A DNA stretch of 64,000 bases, taken from a virus. The stretch spans positions 1 through 64,000 of IMG/VR virus record IMGVR_UViG_3300036828_000565, one strand, 5' to 3'. The notes below the pieces were generated by a model that saw only the letters and a program-made list of their open reading frames with translations, did not search any database and was not told where the DNA came from. Below, piece by piece: positions 1 through 5,856 of the stretch; the first letter of the stretch is position 1; each line of letters opens with the position of its first letter. The translations under genes and the position numbers were made by a program.

Positions 1-433
1 TAACATCGGCGGCATTTGATGTTACTCGATGGACTTTGATTACCATCGGGTGAGGAAAGTTACTAAAGATCACACTTTTACAATAAGACGCGTCCCATTA
101 TTGGGCTGCACTTTAAAGTGTTTTGTATACGCGCGCTCTTTTGCCCGGGGGTGCCTGCGCGAGGGGGGAGAAGTAGGTTGTGCATTTGTGGAGTAAGCTC
201 TCGAGCCAGTCGTACGGTATAGGTTGTAATTACAATATGAATTGGGCCAGGTGGTTTGGGTCATAGAAGTGTCTCCCGGAGTTGGTTTTAGGAGAGCTTT
301 GGGGGTTAAAAGGTGCTTTCTGGGCAACAAGCAGTTTTCAAAAAACCAGTTGTACTGAGTAGAAAGTATGACTCGTTTGGTACTCCAAGCCTTAAATTGG
401 AGCAAATCTACAGTCTGACTAGAGGTATGAGGC
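1..433. other. Left-edge stretch without a supported gene
   Basis: No reading frame here has a convincing ribosome site. A long minus frame at 70-477 is open but has low-complexity composition and no start signal, so it is taken as chance. Three GTTAC-type motifs lie in the first 65 bases, like those upstream of the small-gene promoters further right. A weak plus promoter (TTTACA at about 77) is conceivable. The stretch may hold regulatory sequence for the two plus genes that follow. Confidence 0.4.
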
Positions 434-700
434 ATGGATTGCTGTGTGCTCTCTTCACGTGAAGTGGGAAGACTCATGCATTATGGTTTGTTACCCAACC
501 ACGCTGAACATTACCATATAGATCCACGCGACGCGATGACTGGTATTCAAAACGACCGGTTTGAGTTGATCCAATATCAGGGTCGCGATTACGTAACTCA
601 GACAAAAGTTTACTTCTTGCAGAGAAAACCCAGTGCTGGAATAGACGTCATCCAGCGTGTCTTAAGTAACCACGTATTAGAACTTAAGCCGTTACGTTGA
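434..700 (+). CDS. Hypothetical protein, 88 aa
   Basis: Unrecognised. The start at 434 follows a GAGG-type ribosome site; an alternative ATG at 473 would remove 13 residues. The protein is mixed alpha/beta in appearance, with a His/Asp-rich stretch in the middle (HAEHYHIDPRD) and no membrane segment. It ends in a cluster of GTTAC/GTAAC motifs that precede the next gene. It is probably co-transcribed with the candidate small terminase downstream. Confidence 0.5.
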   Translation: MDCCVLSSREVGRLMHYGLLPNHAEHYHIDPRDAMTGIQNDRFELIQYQGRDYVTQTKVYFLQRKPSAGIDVIQRVLSNHVLELKPLR

Positions 701-748
701 GTAACAATAGTTACACTTCACATGGTTACTATGGAATAAGGAGGTAAC
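691..748 (+). promoter_or_regulatory. GTTAC/GTAAC dyad cluster around a ribosome site
   Basis: Five GTTAC or GTAAC pentamers occur in 58 bases (691, 701, 710, 725, 744) and form nested inverted repeats. The last pair (725-729 with 744-748) could fold a hairpin whose loop holds the AGGAGG site of the gene at 749. The same pentamer marks the promoters of the minus-strand small genes. This could be operator DNA, an RNA switch or both; function is inferred only. Confidence 0.4.
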
Positions 749-1102
749 ATGCCCTTTTTCAAATCGGAGTATGGTGGGCGTGGAGCCGGCACAAAACTTT
801 TAAGCGCCGCATACAAAGAGTACCTCGGGCGCCTTGTTGATGAGCAAACTAGAATAGATCAACATCTGCCGATGGGGACAACGTGGGCTGACTTCATAGC
901 CCTGCAGAATGTGAAACGTGCGGTTGGTCTTGTAAGCAAGGAGAATATTTGCTTCACAGCCATTACTGAGTTACGGGAGACTACGGAAGGGAAAACACCA
1001 GAGAGAATGGCAATAGGCGCAAACGAAGAACTGGCGGCGTTGGCCAGAGCCATTAATACGCCGCCAGAAGATGCTCCAGTTGTTAGTGAAGAGGAGAGTT
1101 AG
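749..1102 (+). CDS. Candidate small terminase subunit (DUF5681-like), 117 aa
   Basis: A strong AGGAGG site precedes the ATG. The middle (TWADFIALQNVKRAV) and the following ELRETTEGKTPER segment resemble phage DNA-packaging-associated proteins of the DUF5681/TerS-like type, where a Trp-Ala-Asp helix is followed by a R-E/D-x-T-E-G-K segment. The C-terminus is acidic. TerS normally recognises the packaging site and hands DNA to TerL. TerL lies about 3.4 kb downstream on the same strand, separated by minus-strand genes, so linkage is loose. The call is tentative. The end overlaps the convergent gene at 1099-1272 by 4 bases. Confidence 0.42.
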   Translation: MPFFKSEYGGRGAGTKLLSAAYKEYLGRLVDEQTRIDQHLPMGTTWADFIALQNVKRAVGLVSKENICFTAITELRETTEGKTPERMAIGANEELAALARAINTPPEDAPVVSEEES

Positions 1103-1272
1103 TCGACTCCAAGATCGTCGAGCTTGACTAGTACGGCTTCGAGTTGAGTGACAATCCACTTGCTGTATGGCCCGTCGGAGCTATTTGTTTCGTTCTTATA
1201 GTCGTCGACAGCCTCTTTGACTGCCTTCGCCTGATCAAGAGTGAGGCTGAGATTGAAACGAACGTCATTCAC
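1099..1272 (-). CDS. Hypothetical protein, 57 aa, GTG start
   Basis: Found by reading the minus strand: a GTG at 1272 sits 6 bases after AAAGGAGG, and the frame runs to TAA at 1099. The protein begins MNDVRFNLSLTLDQ and looks like a short helical protein with acidic and basic residues mixed; no family is recognised. The GTG overlaps the TGA of the preceding gene (GTGA), a translational-coupling arrangement. Its stop overlaps the end of the opposing gene at 749-1102. Confidence 0.7.
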   Translation of the reverse strand: MNDVRFNLSLTLDQAKAVKEAVDDYKNETNSSDGPYSKWIVTQLEAVLVKLDDLGVD

Positions 1273-1418
1273 AGCACCTCCTTTGATACTTCAACCGACT
1301 TGATGATGTCGTTAAGACGGAGGAGATGAGCAACAATCTCATCTCTGAGTTCAGGGGTCCAGCAGATGAATACCCCAGGCTGGGGGCGATGTACGTTGGT
1401 GTAGGTTATGATGAACAT
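1269..1418 (-). CDS. Hypothetical protein, 49 aa
   Basis: The ATG at 1418 overlaps the TAA of the upstream membrane-protein gene (TAATG). The TGA overlaps the GTG of the next gene. A longer reading from a TTG at 1535 lacks a ribosome site and would lie inside the membrane-protein gene, so the short form is preferred. The protein (MFIITYTNVHRPQPGVFICW onward) ends in an amphipathic helix. No family is recognised. Confidence 0.55.
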   Translation of the reverse strand: MFIITYTNVHRPQPGVFICWTPELRDEIVAHLLRLNDIIKSVEVSKEVL

Positions 1419-1609
1419 TATAGTTTGTGCCCCCAGAGTGAGCTCTTTGATTTGCGACCGGCCCGGGGTAGTAGGGATGCGATGAGAAGAATGATACTGA
1501 TAGTTAACATCATCCTCAATGAGAATCTCAACCAAAGCCAGATTATGACTTCGGAAAGAACGATGATCATGAAGATGCTAACTAGGAAGTCACAGATCCT
1601 ACCTAACAT
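1418..1609 (-). CDS. Small membrane protein, 63 aa
   Basis: The ATG at 1609 follows a GGGAGAAGAGG ribosome site. Two hydrophobic stretches (about residues 6-28 and 33-46) are separated by a short Arg-containing turn, and the C-terminus is basic. It is the first gene of a three-gene overlapping set (1609 to 1099). Size and topology would fit a holin or an early membrane-acting protein, but nothing proves either. Confidence 0.55.
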   Translation of the reverse strand: MLGRICDFLVSIFMIIVLSEVIIWLWLRFSLRMMLTISIILLIASLLPRAGRKSKSSLWGHKL

Positions 1610-1691
1610 TTTGCCTCTTCTCCCTTGCCTGCTCTTTGAGTAAGCAAGGAAGAAGAGGAAAGAGTGCCTCAATCTCTTTCCTCTTGTTGGG

Positions 1692-2084
1692 TTAAGCTAC
1701 TTTGACCGTCTCAGTCATCGGTACGGTGTAGGTCTGATTCACGACGTCGACCAAGTTTTCCTTCTTGAGCAGGTTGAGATGATACTTGACGGAGGGAAAA
1801 ACTCCACCACTTGCTTTCAGACCGGCGTGCTCGGCCATCGGCCAAATTTCAGTTGCCGTCAGTGGCTTGTCGGCAGCGTTCAAGATGTTGAGGACGATTT
1901 GCCGCTGTGTGCCCCTTGCAGTGGTTGGAGTTCTCTCATTCTTGATGTACTGTCGATCATTAGGACCGGTTGTCTTGATCTTTTCGGTTGGGACGGTGTT
2001 GGTGACGATGGGCTTGGGCTGCTCGACTACGACTGCGGCGGGCTGCTCAGTGACTACGGGCGTGGTGTGCTTTTCGGTTTTCAT
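1692..2084 (-). CDS. Winged-helix-like DNA-binding protein, 130 aa
   Basis: Residues 1-55 are a Pro/Thr/Val-rich linker. Residues 60-125 look like a winged helix: a helix with RQIVLNILNAADKPLTATEI, then a recognition-helix segment (SVKYHLNLLKKENLV) and a short beta wing. The same SVxxHLxxL pattern occurs in the protein at 3600-3878, and a related one at 46840-47286, so these are probably paralogues. It may regulate early promoters or coat DNA. The promoter cassette at 2125-2193 drives it, and the ribosome site is AAAAGGAAAA. Confidence 0.65.
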   Translation of the reverse strand: MKTEKHTTPVVTEQPAAVVVEQPKPIVTNTVPTEKIKTTGPNDRQYIKNERTPTTARGTQRQIVLNILNAADKPLTATEIWPMAEHAGLKASGGVFPSVKYHLNLLKKENLVDVVNQTYTVPMTETVKVA

Positions 2085-2124
2085 TGTGGTTTTCCTTTTC
2101 GTGTTTAATTTAACTTACAATTCA

Positions 2125-2193
2125 ATTATATAAAATAATTGAACTTCTGTAAATAAAAAAATGACTGAGGTTACCAATGTTTTGCTAGTAACC
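2125..2193 (-). promoter_or_regulatory. Promoter cassette A
   Basis: On the minus strand TTTACA (2153-2148) and TATAAT (2130-2125) are separated by exactly 17 bases. Upstream, after a T-rich spacer, a GGTTAC...GTAACC dyad occupies 2169-2193. The dyad begins 16 bases beyond the -35 box, the same distance as in cassettes B, C and D. It drives the winged-helix gene at 1692-2084. The dyad could be an operator, or a terminator for the preceding gene. Confidence 0.8.
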
Positions 2194-2336
2194 TATGCAG
2201 TGGCTACGACCACTCCACCATGCGTTGTGACTGCTAGATGCTCAGCCTCAAAGACATTGAGGGCGTGGGACACAGGGATCTGAATGGTGAATACTTCACC
2301 TTTCTTGTTGCGAAGAGTTACGTAGTAGTAGTTCAC
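2193..2336 (-). CDS. Hypothetical protein, 47 aa, GTG start
   Basis: The GTG at 2336 is preceded by AAGGAG at 6-base spacing. A longer frame up to 2396 runs through a GGTTACCC hairpin and is less likely. The protein (MNYYYVTLRNKKGEVFTIQI onward) looks like a small beta-strand-rich fold. No family is recognised. Its stop lies in the dyad of promoter cassette A. Confidence 0.6.
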   Translation of the reverse strand: MNYYYVTLRNKKGEVFTIQIPVSHALNVFEAEHLAVTTHGGVVVATA

Positions 2337-2363
2337 GTCTAACTCCTTCTCGTGCCAGTAGCA

Positions 2364-2390
2364 CGGGTAACCCCTTGTTGAGGTTACCCC
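2364..2390 (-). terminator. GGGTAACC hairpin, possible terminator or operator
   Basis: GGGTAACC (2365-2372) and GGTTACCC (2382-2389) form an 8-bp inverted repeat with a 9-base loop, just after the stop of the minus gene at 2396. No T tract follows. The arms are again GTTAC motifs, so this may be a protein-binding site rather than a terminator. Confidence 0.4.
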
Positions 2391-2395
2391 TACCA

Positions 2396-2482
2396 CTAGT
2401 AATAGATCGAGAGGATGATGATTGTCCAGTACACTACGAATGCGAGCACCGGCACCGAACCTGCTTTGATCTTGTCTATCAC
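2396..2482 (-). CDS. 28-residue single-pass membrane peptide
   Basis: The GTG at 2482 follows AAGGAGGG. The frame encodes a short Lys-containing N-terminus and one hydrophobic span of about 18 residues (VPVLAFVVYWTIIILSIYY). The start overlaps the TGA of the upstream gene (GTGA), which argues that it is translated. Small single-span peptides of this kind can act in lysis timing or superinfection exclusion, but no function can be assigned. Confidence 0.5.
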   Translation of the reverse strand: MIDKIKAGSVPVLAFVVYWTIIILSIYY

Positions 2483-2760
2483 GAGTCCCTCCTTACTTGA
2501 GAGTCTTCGTCGGCAAAGATCAGGTCGGAGGCTGGGCAGAAACACTCGGCATAGAACTTGTCGTCGATAAAGACCGAGCAGTCCAGCCCGCTTCCGTCAT
2601 GGAACATCCCCTTACCAGTTGGGGCTCCATTGAAGCAGATCTGGCGACTCCCATTGTAGTGAGCCGGTTCACCTGGGACTTGTGGTGAGGTGACGGCTAC
2701 CTCTTTGCAGGACCACCGTAGATGTCGGTGATTCCTACACGTCAGAATAACGTGTCTCAT
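2479..2760 (-). CDS. Cys-rich hypothetical protein, 93 aa
   Basis: An ATG at 2760 follows a weak GAGG-containing ribosome site. Cysteines near residues 8, 18, 42, 60, 74 and 76 with several His suggest metal binding, but spacing does not match a classical CxxC ribbon. The last residues are acidic. It is coupled to the 28-residue membrane peptide downstream by a GTGA overlap. Confidence 0.5.
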   Translation of the reverse strand: MRHVILTCRNHRHLRWSCKEVAVTSPQVPGEPAHYNGSRQICFNGAPTGKGMFHDGSGLDCSVFIDDKFYAECFCPASDLIFADEDSQVRRDS

Positions 2761-2790
2761 TTCTTTTGCCTCTTCTCGTGGTTGAAAACC

Positions 2791-2819
2791 ACGGGAAAAC
2801 CGACAACCGGCTTTCCCGT
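2791..2819 (-). terminator. Hairpin after the 61-aa gene
   Basis: ACGGGAAAACCG (2791-2802) pairs with CGGCTTTCCCGT (2808-2819) with one mismatch and a five-base loop. It lies directly downstream of the minus gene that ends at 2826. A second small hairpin (CGTGGTTGAAAACCACG) follows. No strong T tract is present, so the terminator call rests on the stem. Confidence 0.5.
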
Positions 2820-2825
2820 ATCTTT

Positions 2826-3011
2826 CTACCGGGGAATTATTTCCAACTCCCCTTCACCTCGATCTTCTTCATAAACCACTTCAAACATCGACTCAGGGAA
2901 ATCGCGAACTAATTCCTTCTTCAACTTCACTGCATCTTCCAACTTCGCGAAAAACCCCTGCGTATTCCAAACCCAACCACTACCATCAAACCTTTCTATT
3001 ACTATATACAT
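2826..3011 (-). CDS. Hypothetical protein, 61 aa
   Basis: The ATG at 3011 has a GGAG site 6-7 bases upstream and lies just after promoter cassette B, so the longer frame to 3062, which runs through the promoter, is rejected. MYIVIERFDGSGWVWNTQGF suggests a compact beta-alpha-beta protein; the C-terminus is acidic. Unrecognised. It is one of several single-gene units here, each with its own promoter and downstream hairpin. Confidence 0.65.
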   Translation of the reverse strand: MYIVIERFDGSGWVWNTQGFFAKLEDAVKLKKELVRDFPESMFEVVYEEDRGEGELEIIPR

Positions 3012-3032
3012 GTTTTTCTCCATTCTGATATT

Positions 3033-3097
3033 ATTATAAATAAAAATGAAGAAACTGTACATAAAAAAATGATAAAGGTTACTAAAGTTTAGTAACC
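3033..3097 (-). promoter_or_regulatory. Promoter cassette B
   Basis: Minus strand: TGTACA (3061-3056), 17-base spacer, TATAAT (3038-3033). A perfect palindrome with arms GGTTACTAAA and TTTAGTAACC around one G lies at 3077-3097, beginning 16 bases beyond the -35 box. A T7 run lies between. It drives the 61-aa gene at 2826-3011. The single-base centre favours a protein-binding site over an RNA hairpin. Confidence 0.85.
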
Positions 3098-3111
3098 CTT
3101 CATCACTAGAC

Positions 3112-3291
3112 TTAGACTAAGGAATTCTTCACTTCTCCCCACTCTTCGTTAAACATACTCAGTTCACGGTCAATTTCTTCGACCAATTGGTTTTGGTCGA
3201 ATTCTTCATAGTCCTTTTCAATGATCTGAGTTAGGTGAGTTTTGATCCAGTTAAGGTGATTTTCGAGGTTTTCTTGTTGGTTAACAGTCAT
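3112..3291 (-). CDS. Hypothetical acidic helical protein, 59 aa
   Basis: The ATG at 3291 follows GGAGAATAACA; the -10 box of cassette C lies just upstream, excluding the longer start at 3324. The sequence (MTVNQQENLENHLNWIKTHL onward) is strongly helical and acidic, with no recognised motif. The untranslated leader shares TCAGAATGGAGAA with the gene at 2826-3011, showing that promoter and leader were duplicated together. Confidence 0.65.
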   Translation of the reverse strand: MTVNQQENLENHLNWIKTHLTQIIEKDYEEFDQNQLVEEIDRELSMFNEEWGEVKNSLV

Positions 3292-3313
3292 TGTTATTCT
3301 CCATTCTGAAATA

Positions 3314-3382
3314 ATTATATACAAATTGAGGAAATCTGTACATAAAATAATGACAAAGGTTACTATCGATTTTCTAACCTTT
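3314..3382 (-). promoter_or_regulatory. Promoter cassette C
   Basis: Minus strand: TGTACA (3342-3337), 17 bases, TATAAT (3319-3314). The inverted repeat AAAGGTTA (3355-3362) / TAACCTTT (3375-3382) lies upstream, with GGTTAC again 16 bases beyond the -35. The stop codon of the upstream gene lies inside the dyad. It drives the gene at 3112-3291. Confidence 0.82.
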
Positions 3383-3521
3383 CGATGATCATTGCGATCT
3401 TGATCGGGTAAACTGGGGTTAGACGTTTGTCATAGATCAGTTCCAACCTCATCTGTGAGTTGACTACGTCCTTCAACAACTCGACGACGTAGAGACGGTC
3501 CTCGTCTGACAGTTCTTTCAT
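3363..3521 (-). CDS. Hypothetical protein, 52 aa
   Basis: Read directly from the minus strand: ATG at 3521 after AAGGAGTCGA, TAG at 3363. The protein (MKELSDEDRLYVVELLKDVV onward) is helical and charged, like many small phage host-takeover proteins. No family is recognised. It lies downstream of a strong hairpin (3550-3581) that ends the winged-helix gene, so it may depend on read-through. Confidence 0.62.
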   Translation of the reverse strand: MKELSDEDRLYVVELLKDVVNSQMRLELIYDKRLTPVYPIKIAMIIERLENR

Positions 3522-3549
3522 TCGACTCCTTCTCGTGTACTGACTACAC

Positions 3550-3581
3550 GGAAGGGGACTTCACCTCTATCGTCCCCTTCC
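3550..3581 (-). terminator. GGAAGGGGAC hairpin after the winged-helix gene
   Basis: GGAAGGGGAC (3550-3559) and GTCCCCTTCC (3572-3581) form a perfect 10-bp stem with a 12-base loop, 19 bases after the stop of the gene at 3600-3878. There is no T tract; the GC-rich stem is the only evidence. Confidence 0.55.
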
Positions 3582-3599
3582 CTGTATTCCCGTACTCGA

Positions 3600-3878
3600 C
3601 TAGATTCCCCAGTTAATCACTACTTCCGTCTCCCCTCCTTCCCACTTAACCAACTTCTCCAAACTCAACTGATGTAAATGAAATCTCACACTCTCGAGAA
3701 CTCGATCTCCGACCGTCTTCAAACCTCTCTCCTTCGCGAAAACCGTTATCTCCTCCACCGTCATCGGTTTCTTCTCACTCTCGAGAATACTCACCACTAT
3801 ATTCCTCTGTTTCGATTTACCCATCGAAACTACACCAACCAACTCATACTTCCTATCCAACACCGGAACTACTTTCAT
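3600..3878 (-). CDS. Winged-helix-like DNA-binding protein, 92 aa
   Basis: ATG at 3878 follows AAAAGGAGAAATACGAT. After a 20-residue N-terminus, residues 23-85 match the winged-helix pattern of the protein at 1692-2084: a first helix (RNIVVSILESEKKPMTVEEI), then SVRFHLHQLSLEKLV as recognition helix and wing. It lacks the Pro/Thr-rich N-terminal extension of its paralogue. Cassette D drives it. It may control the early promoters through the GTTAC motifs, but that is inference. Confidence 0.65.
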   Translation of the reverse strand: MKVVPVLDRKYELVGVVSMGKSKQRNIVVSILESEKKPMTVEEITVFAKERGLKTVGDRVLESVRFHLHQLSLEKLVKWEGGETEVVINWGI

Positions 3879-3921
3879 ATCGTATTTCTCCTTTTCTGTA
3901 TTTCATTAACAATCTAAGAAT

Positions 3922-3998
3922 ATCATACATTAAATATGATAAACTGTACACAAAATAATGAACTATGTTACTATCGATTTTTGTATTACTATCGTAAC
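3922..3998 (-). promoter_or_regulatory. Promoter cassette D
   Basis: Minus strand: TGTACA (3950-3945), 17 bases, TATGAT (3927-3922). GTTACTATCG at 3967 and its partner GTAAC (3994-3998) frame a dyad that also contains TTACTATCG twice as a direct repeat. The motif keeps the 16-base offset from the -35 seen in cassettes A-C. It drives the gene at 3600-3878. Confidence 0.8.
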
Positions 3999-4044
3999 CA
4001 ACCTCCTTTTGGGGTGGGTGAATATTTATTTTCGATCTAAGAGT

Positions 4045-4073
4045 ATAATACAATATTCGTCAATCGTTGTAAA
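4045..4073 (-). promoter_or_regulatory. Promoter E, tandem to cassette D
   Basis: Minus strand: TTTACA (4073-4068), 17 bases, TATTAT (4050-4045). It points at cassette D about 95 bases downstream and lacks the GTTAC dyad at the standard offset. A strong AAGGAGG follows in the transcript but no credible gene begins there. It probably adds transcription into the small-gene block. Confidence 0.6.
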
Positions 4074-4140
4074 CTGAAAACTGTGACTCCGTCAAACCGC
4101 ACCTGGCCCGGCTCTTTCATCACTAATTAGTGTTAACCAT

Positions 4141-4302
4141 ATGGGAATCCCAATTCACCCAATCTTTGACAACCCGGAGGATGAAGCACGTTACCTGCTT
4201 CATTACCTACGAACTCAAGCCATCATGCAATGTGTGATCTATGGTGCCGTCACGTTTTTCATACTAACCCTTTGCTTTGTCTATTTGGTTTTCCCCGGCT
4301 AG
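4141..4302 (+). CDS. Small single-pass membrane protein, 53 aa
   Basis: Frame from ATG at 4141 to TAG at 4302. A charged N-terminus of about 28 residues (NPEDEARYLLHYLRTQ) is followed by one transmembrane span (about residues 32-51). No good ribosome site precedes the ATG; a CACTAATTAGTG palindrome lies just upstream. A strong terminator follows directly. No family recognised. Confidence 0.55.
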   Translation: MGIPIHPIFDNPEDEARYLLHYLRTQAIMQCVIYGAVTFFILTLCFVYLVFPG

Positions 4303-4334
4303 GGCCCATTTTTCCCCGGCCCTAGCTTCTTTTT
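4298..4334 (+). terminator. Rho-independent terminator
   Basis: GCTAGGGCC (4298-4306) and GGCCCTAGC (4318-4326) form a perfect 9-bp stem followed by TTCTTTTT. It overlaps the stop codon of the gene at 4141. Transcription from the left would end here, before the late genes. Confidence 0.85.
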
Positions 4335-4350
4335 ACTAAAGGAGTTTCAT

Positions 4351-4515
4351 ATGCTACTACTAATTATCATCATTCTAATTGTAGCTGTTCTCCTAGGAGG
4401 ATGGAGGATGGGGCCCGGAGTGGGTTACTACGGTGGCGGGATCGTAACTTTGATACTGCTGATTCTCCTGCTCTATTTACTACTAAACGGTAATATCTAT
4501 AGCCATCGTTTTTAA
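4351..4515 (+). CDS. Two-span membrane protein, DUF3309-like, 54 aa
   Basis: ATG at 4351 follows AAAGGAGTTTCAT. Two hydrophobic segments (residues 1-16 and 30-46) flank a Gly/Arg/Tyr-rich turn (GGWRMGPGVGYYGGG), the layout of bacterial DUF3309 proteins. In a phage, just before the terminase, a holin role is possible but not shown. It ends 8 bases before the TerL start. Confidence 0.55.
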   Translation: MLLLIIIILIVAVLLGGWRMGPGVGYYGGGIVTLILLILLLYLLLNGNIYSHRF

Positions 4516-4523
4516 GGTTACCC

Positions 4524-5843
4524 ATGACCACAGCTTGCTGGAGTCATAGGCCTAAAATAAAAGAGTTTATTATTATGTCAGTCTTTGCTAAGTTCGGAGC
4601 AAAAGCTCACAAGTTTGTTAAGCGACCTCCCTCACAAGATCGAAAGTATACGATTCTAGAAGGTTCGGTGAGAAGTGGCAAAACTTTTGCAGTGGACGCC
4701 AAGATCATCACCCATCTCTGTATCTACCCCATTGCCGGAAAACGAGTCATATGTGGAGCGACTAAACAGTCCGTCTATAAGAACATTCTCCTTGATATCT
4801 TCACCGTCATCGGGAAAAAGAACTATGCGTATAACCGTGCGACTGGAGAACTATGGCTTTTTGGAACACAATGGTTCGTTATCGGTGCTAAGGACGAAGC
4901 GAGTTATAAACAGATCCTTGGAATGACTGTAGGTATCGCGATATGTGATGAGTGGACGGAGTTTCCGCGCTCCTTTTCTATGCAGTTATTTCTTCGCATG
5001 TCGCCACCAGGATCGAGGTTATATGCCACAACCAATCCAGGTACGCCACAGCATTATCTATTCACCGAGGTACTTAACTCCGTTGACTTCAAACCAGATC
5101 TCGAGGTCATCCATTTTAACCTCGAAGACAATCCTAATCTGGACCCGGTATCCAAAAGACAGATCATCGCTTCTCAAAAAGGTGTCTACTATCAAAGGTA
5201 CATCTTGGGTCTATGGGTTGTAGCAGAAGGAGCGATTTATAGAGACTCGTGGGATGAGAAATGGAGCTATAATGATAGTACGCGACCGGTTGGTTTATAT
5301 GGAGCTGGGGGCTACACTAAGCACATTATCTCCGTTGATTATGGGACCCACAACCCGTGTGTATTCCTTGAATACTTTCTTGACCTATCTGACGTGGCCT
5401 GGTTGGACCGAGAGTACTATTGGAATTCTGTTAAAGAAATGCGCCAAAAGACGGATTCCCAGTACGCTGATGATCTCCAAGAATTCATTAGAGGGTCCCA
5501 CGTTATTGGCCGGAACAATCCTTTGATCGTCGTCGATCCCACGGCGGCGAGCTTCAAGGTGGAGCTAGTCCAACGAGGCCTGGCCGTCATGGACGGTGAT
5601 AACGAGGTGATGGACGGGATCCATCGAGTTTCTGAAGTAGAAGCTACTGGGCATAGAAGAGTGCATGAGAGATGTAAGGAGTGGAGAAGAGAGAAGGGCC
5701 TATACTCTTGGGATGTTAAAGCTGGCCAGCAGGGTGATGAGAGACCATTAAAGATCAATGACCACGCTATGGATGCTGACCGTTATGCTAGCGTCTTTCT
5801 CTTTCCTGAATGGAAACCACTACCTTTGTTAATGGCTGCTTAA
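4524..5843 (+). CDS. terL: Terminase large subunit
   Basis: This is the ATPase/nuclease motor that packages DNA into the prohead. Walker A is GSVRSGKT (residues 47-54) and Walker B ends in ICDE (140-143). The RNase H-like nuclease domain shows acidic residues at D272 (SVDYG), D338 (VVDPTA) and the C-terminal DAD near 417-419. Length (439 aa) is typical. The ATG at 4524 has AAGG at 7 bases; an in-frame ATG at 4575 is an alternative start. No recognisable small subunit sits directly upstream; the best candidate is at 749-1102. Confidence 0.95.
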   Translation: MTTACWSHRPKIKEFIIMSVFAKFGAKAHKFVKRPPSQDRKYTILEGSVRSGKTFAVDAKIITHLCIYPIAGKRVICGATKQSVYKNILLDIFTVIGKKNYAYNRATGELWLFGTQWFVIGAKDEASYKQILGMTVGIAICDEWTEFPRSFSMQLFLRMSPPGSRLYATTNPGTPQHYLFTEVLNSVDFKPDLEVIHFNLEDNPNLDPVSKRQIIASQKGVYYQRYILGLWVVAEGAIYRDSWDEKWSYNDSTRPVGLYGAGGYTKHIISVDYGTHNPCVFLEYFLDLSDVAWLDREYYWNSVKEMRQKTDSQYADDLQEFIRGSHVIGRNNPLIVVDPTAASFKVELVQRGLAVMDGDNEVMDGIHRVSEVEATGHRRVHERCKEWRREKGLYSWDVKAGQQGDERPLKINDHAMDADRYASVFLFPEWKPLPLLMAA

Positions 5844-5856
5844 AGGAGCTACCTAA

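Noticed and set aside
70-477. 135-codon minus-strand frame
   Set aside because: Low-complexity Thr/Pro/Ser/Arg composition, no ribosome site, and overlap with the better-supported plus gene at 434.
1144-1329. 61-codon plus-strand frame
   Set aside because: Antisense to the GTG-start gene at 1099-1272, which has a strong ribosome site and sensible codon use.
1779-2133. Two long plus-strand frames
   Set aside because: Antisense shadows of the winged-helix gene; Cys/Val/Gly-rich composition typical of antisense reading.
3853-4053. 66-codon minus-strand frame
   Set aside because: Runs through promoter cassette D and overlaps the start of the gene at 3600-3878; no ribosome site.
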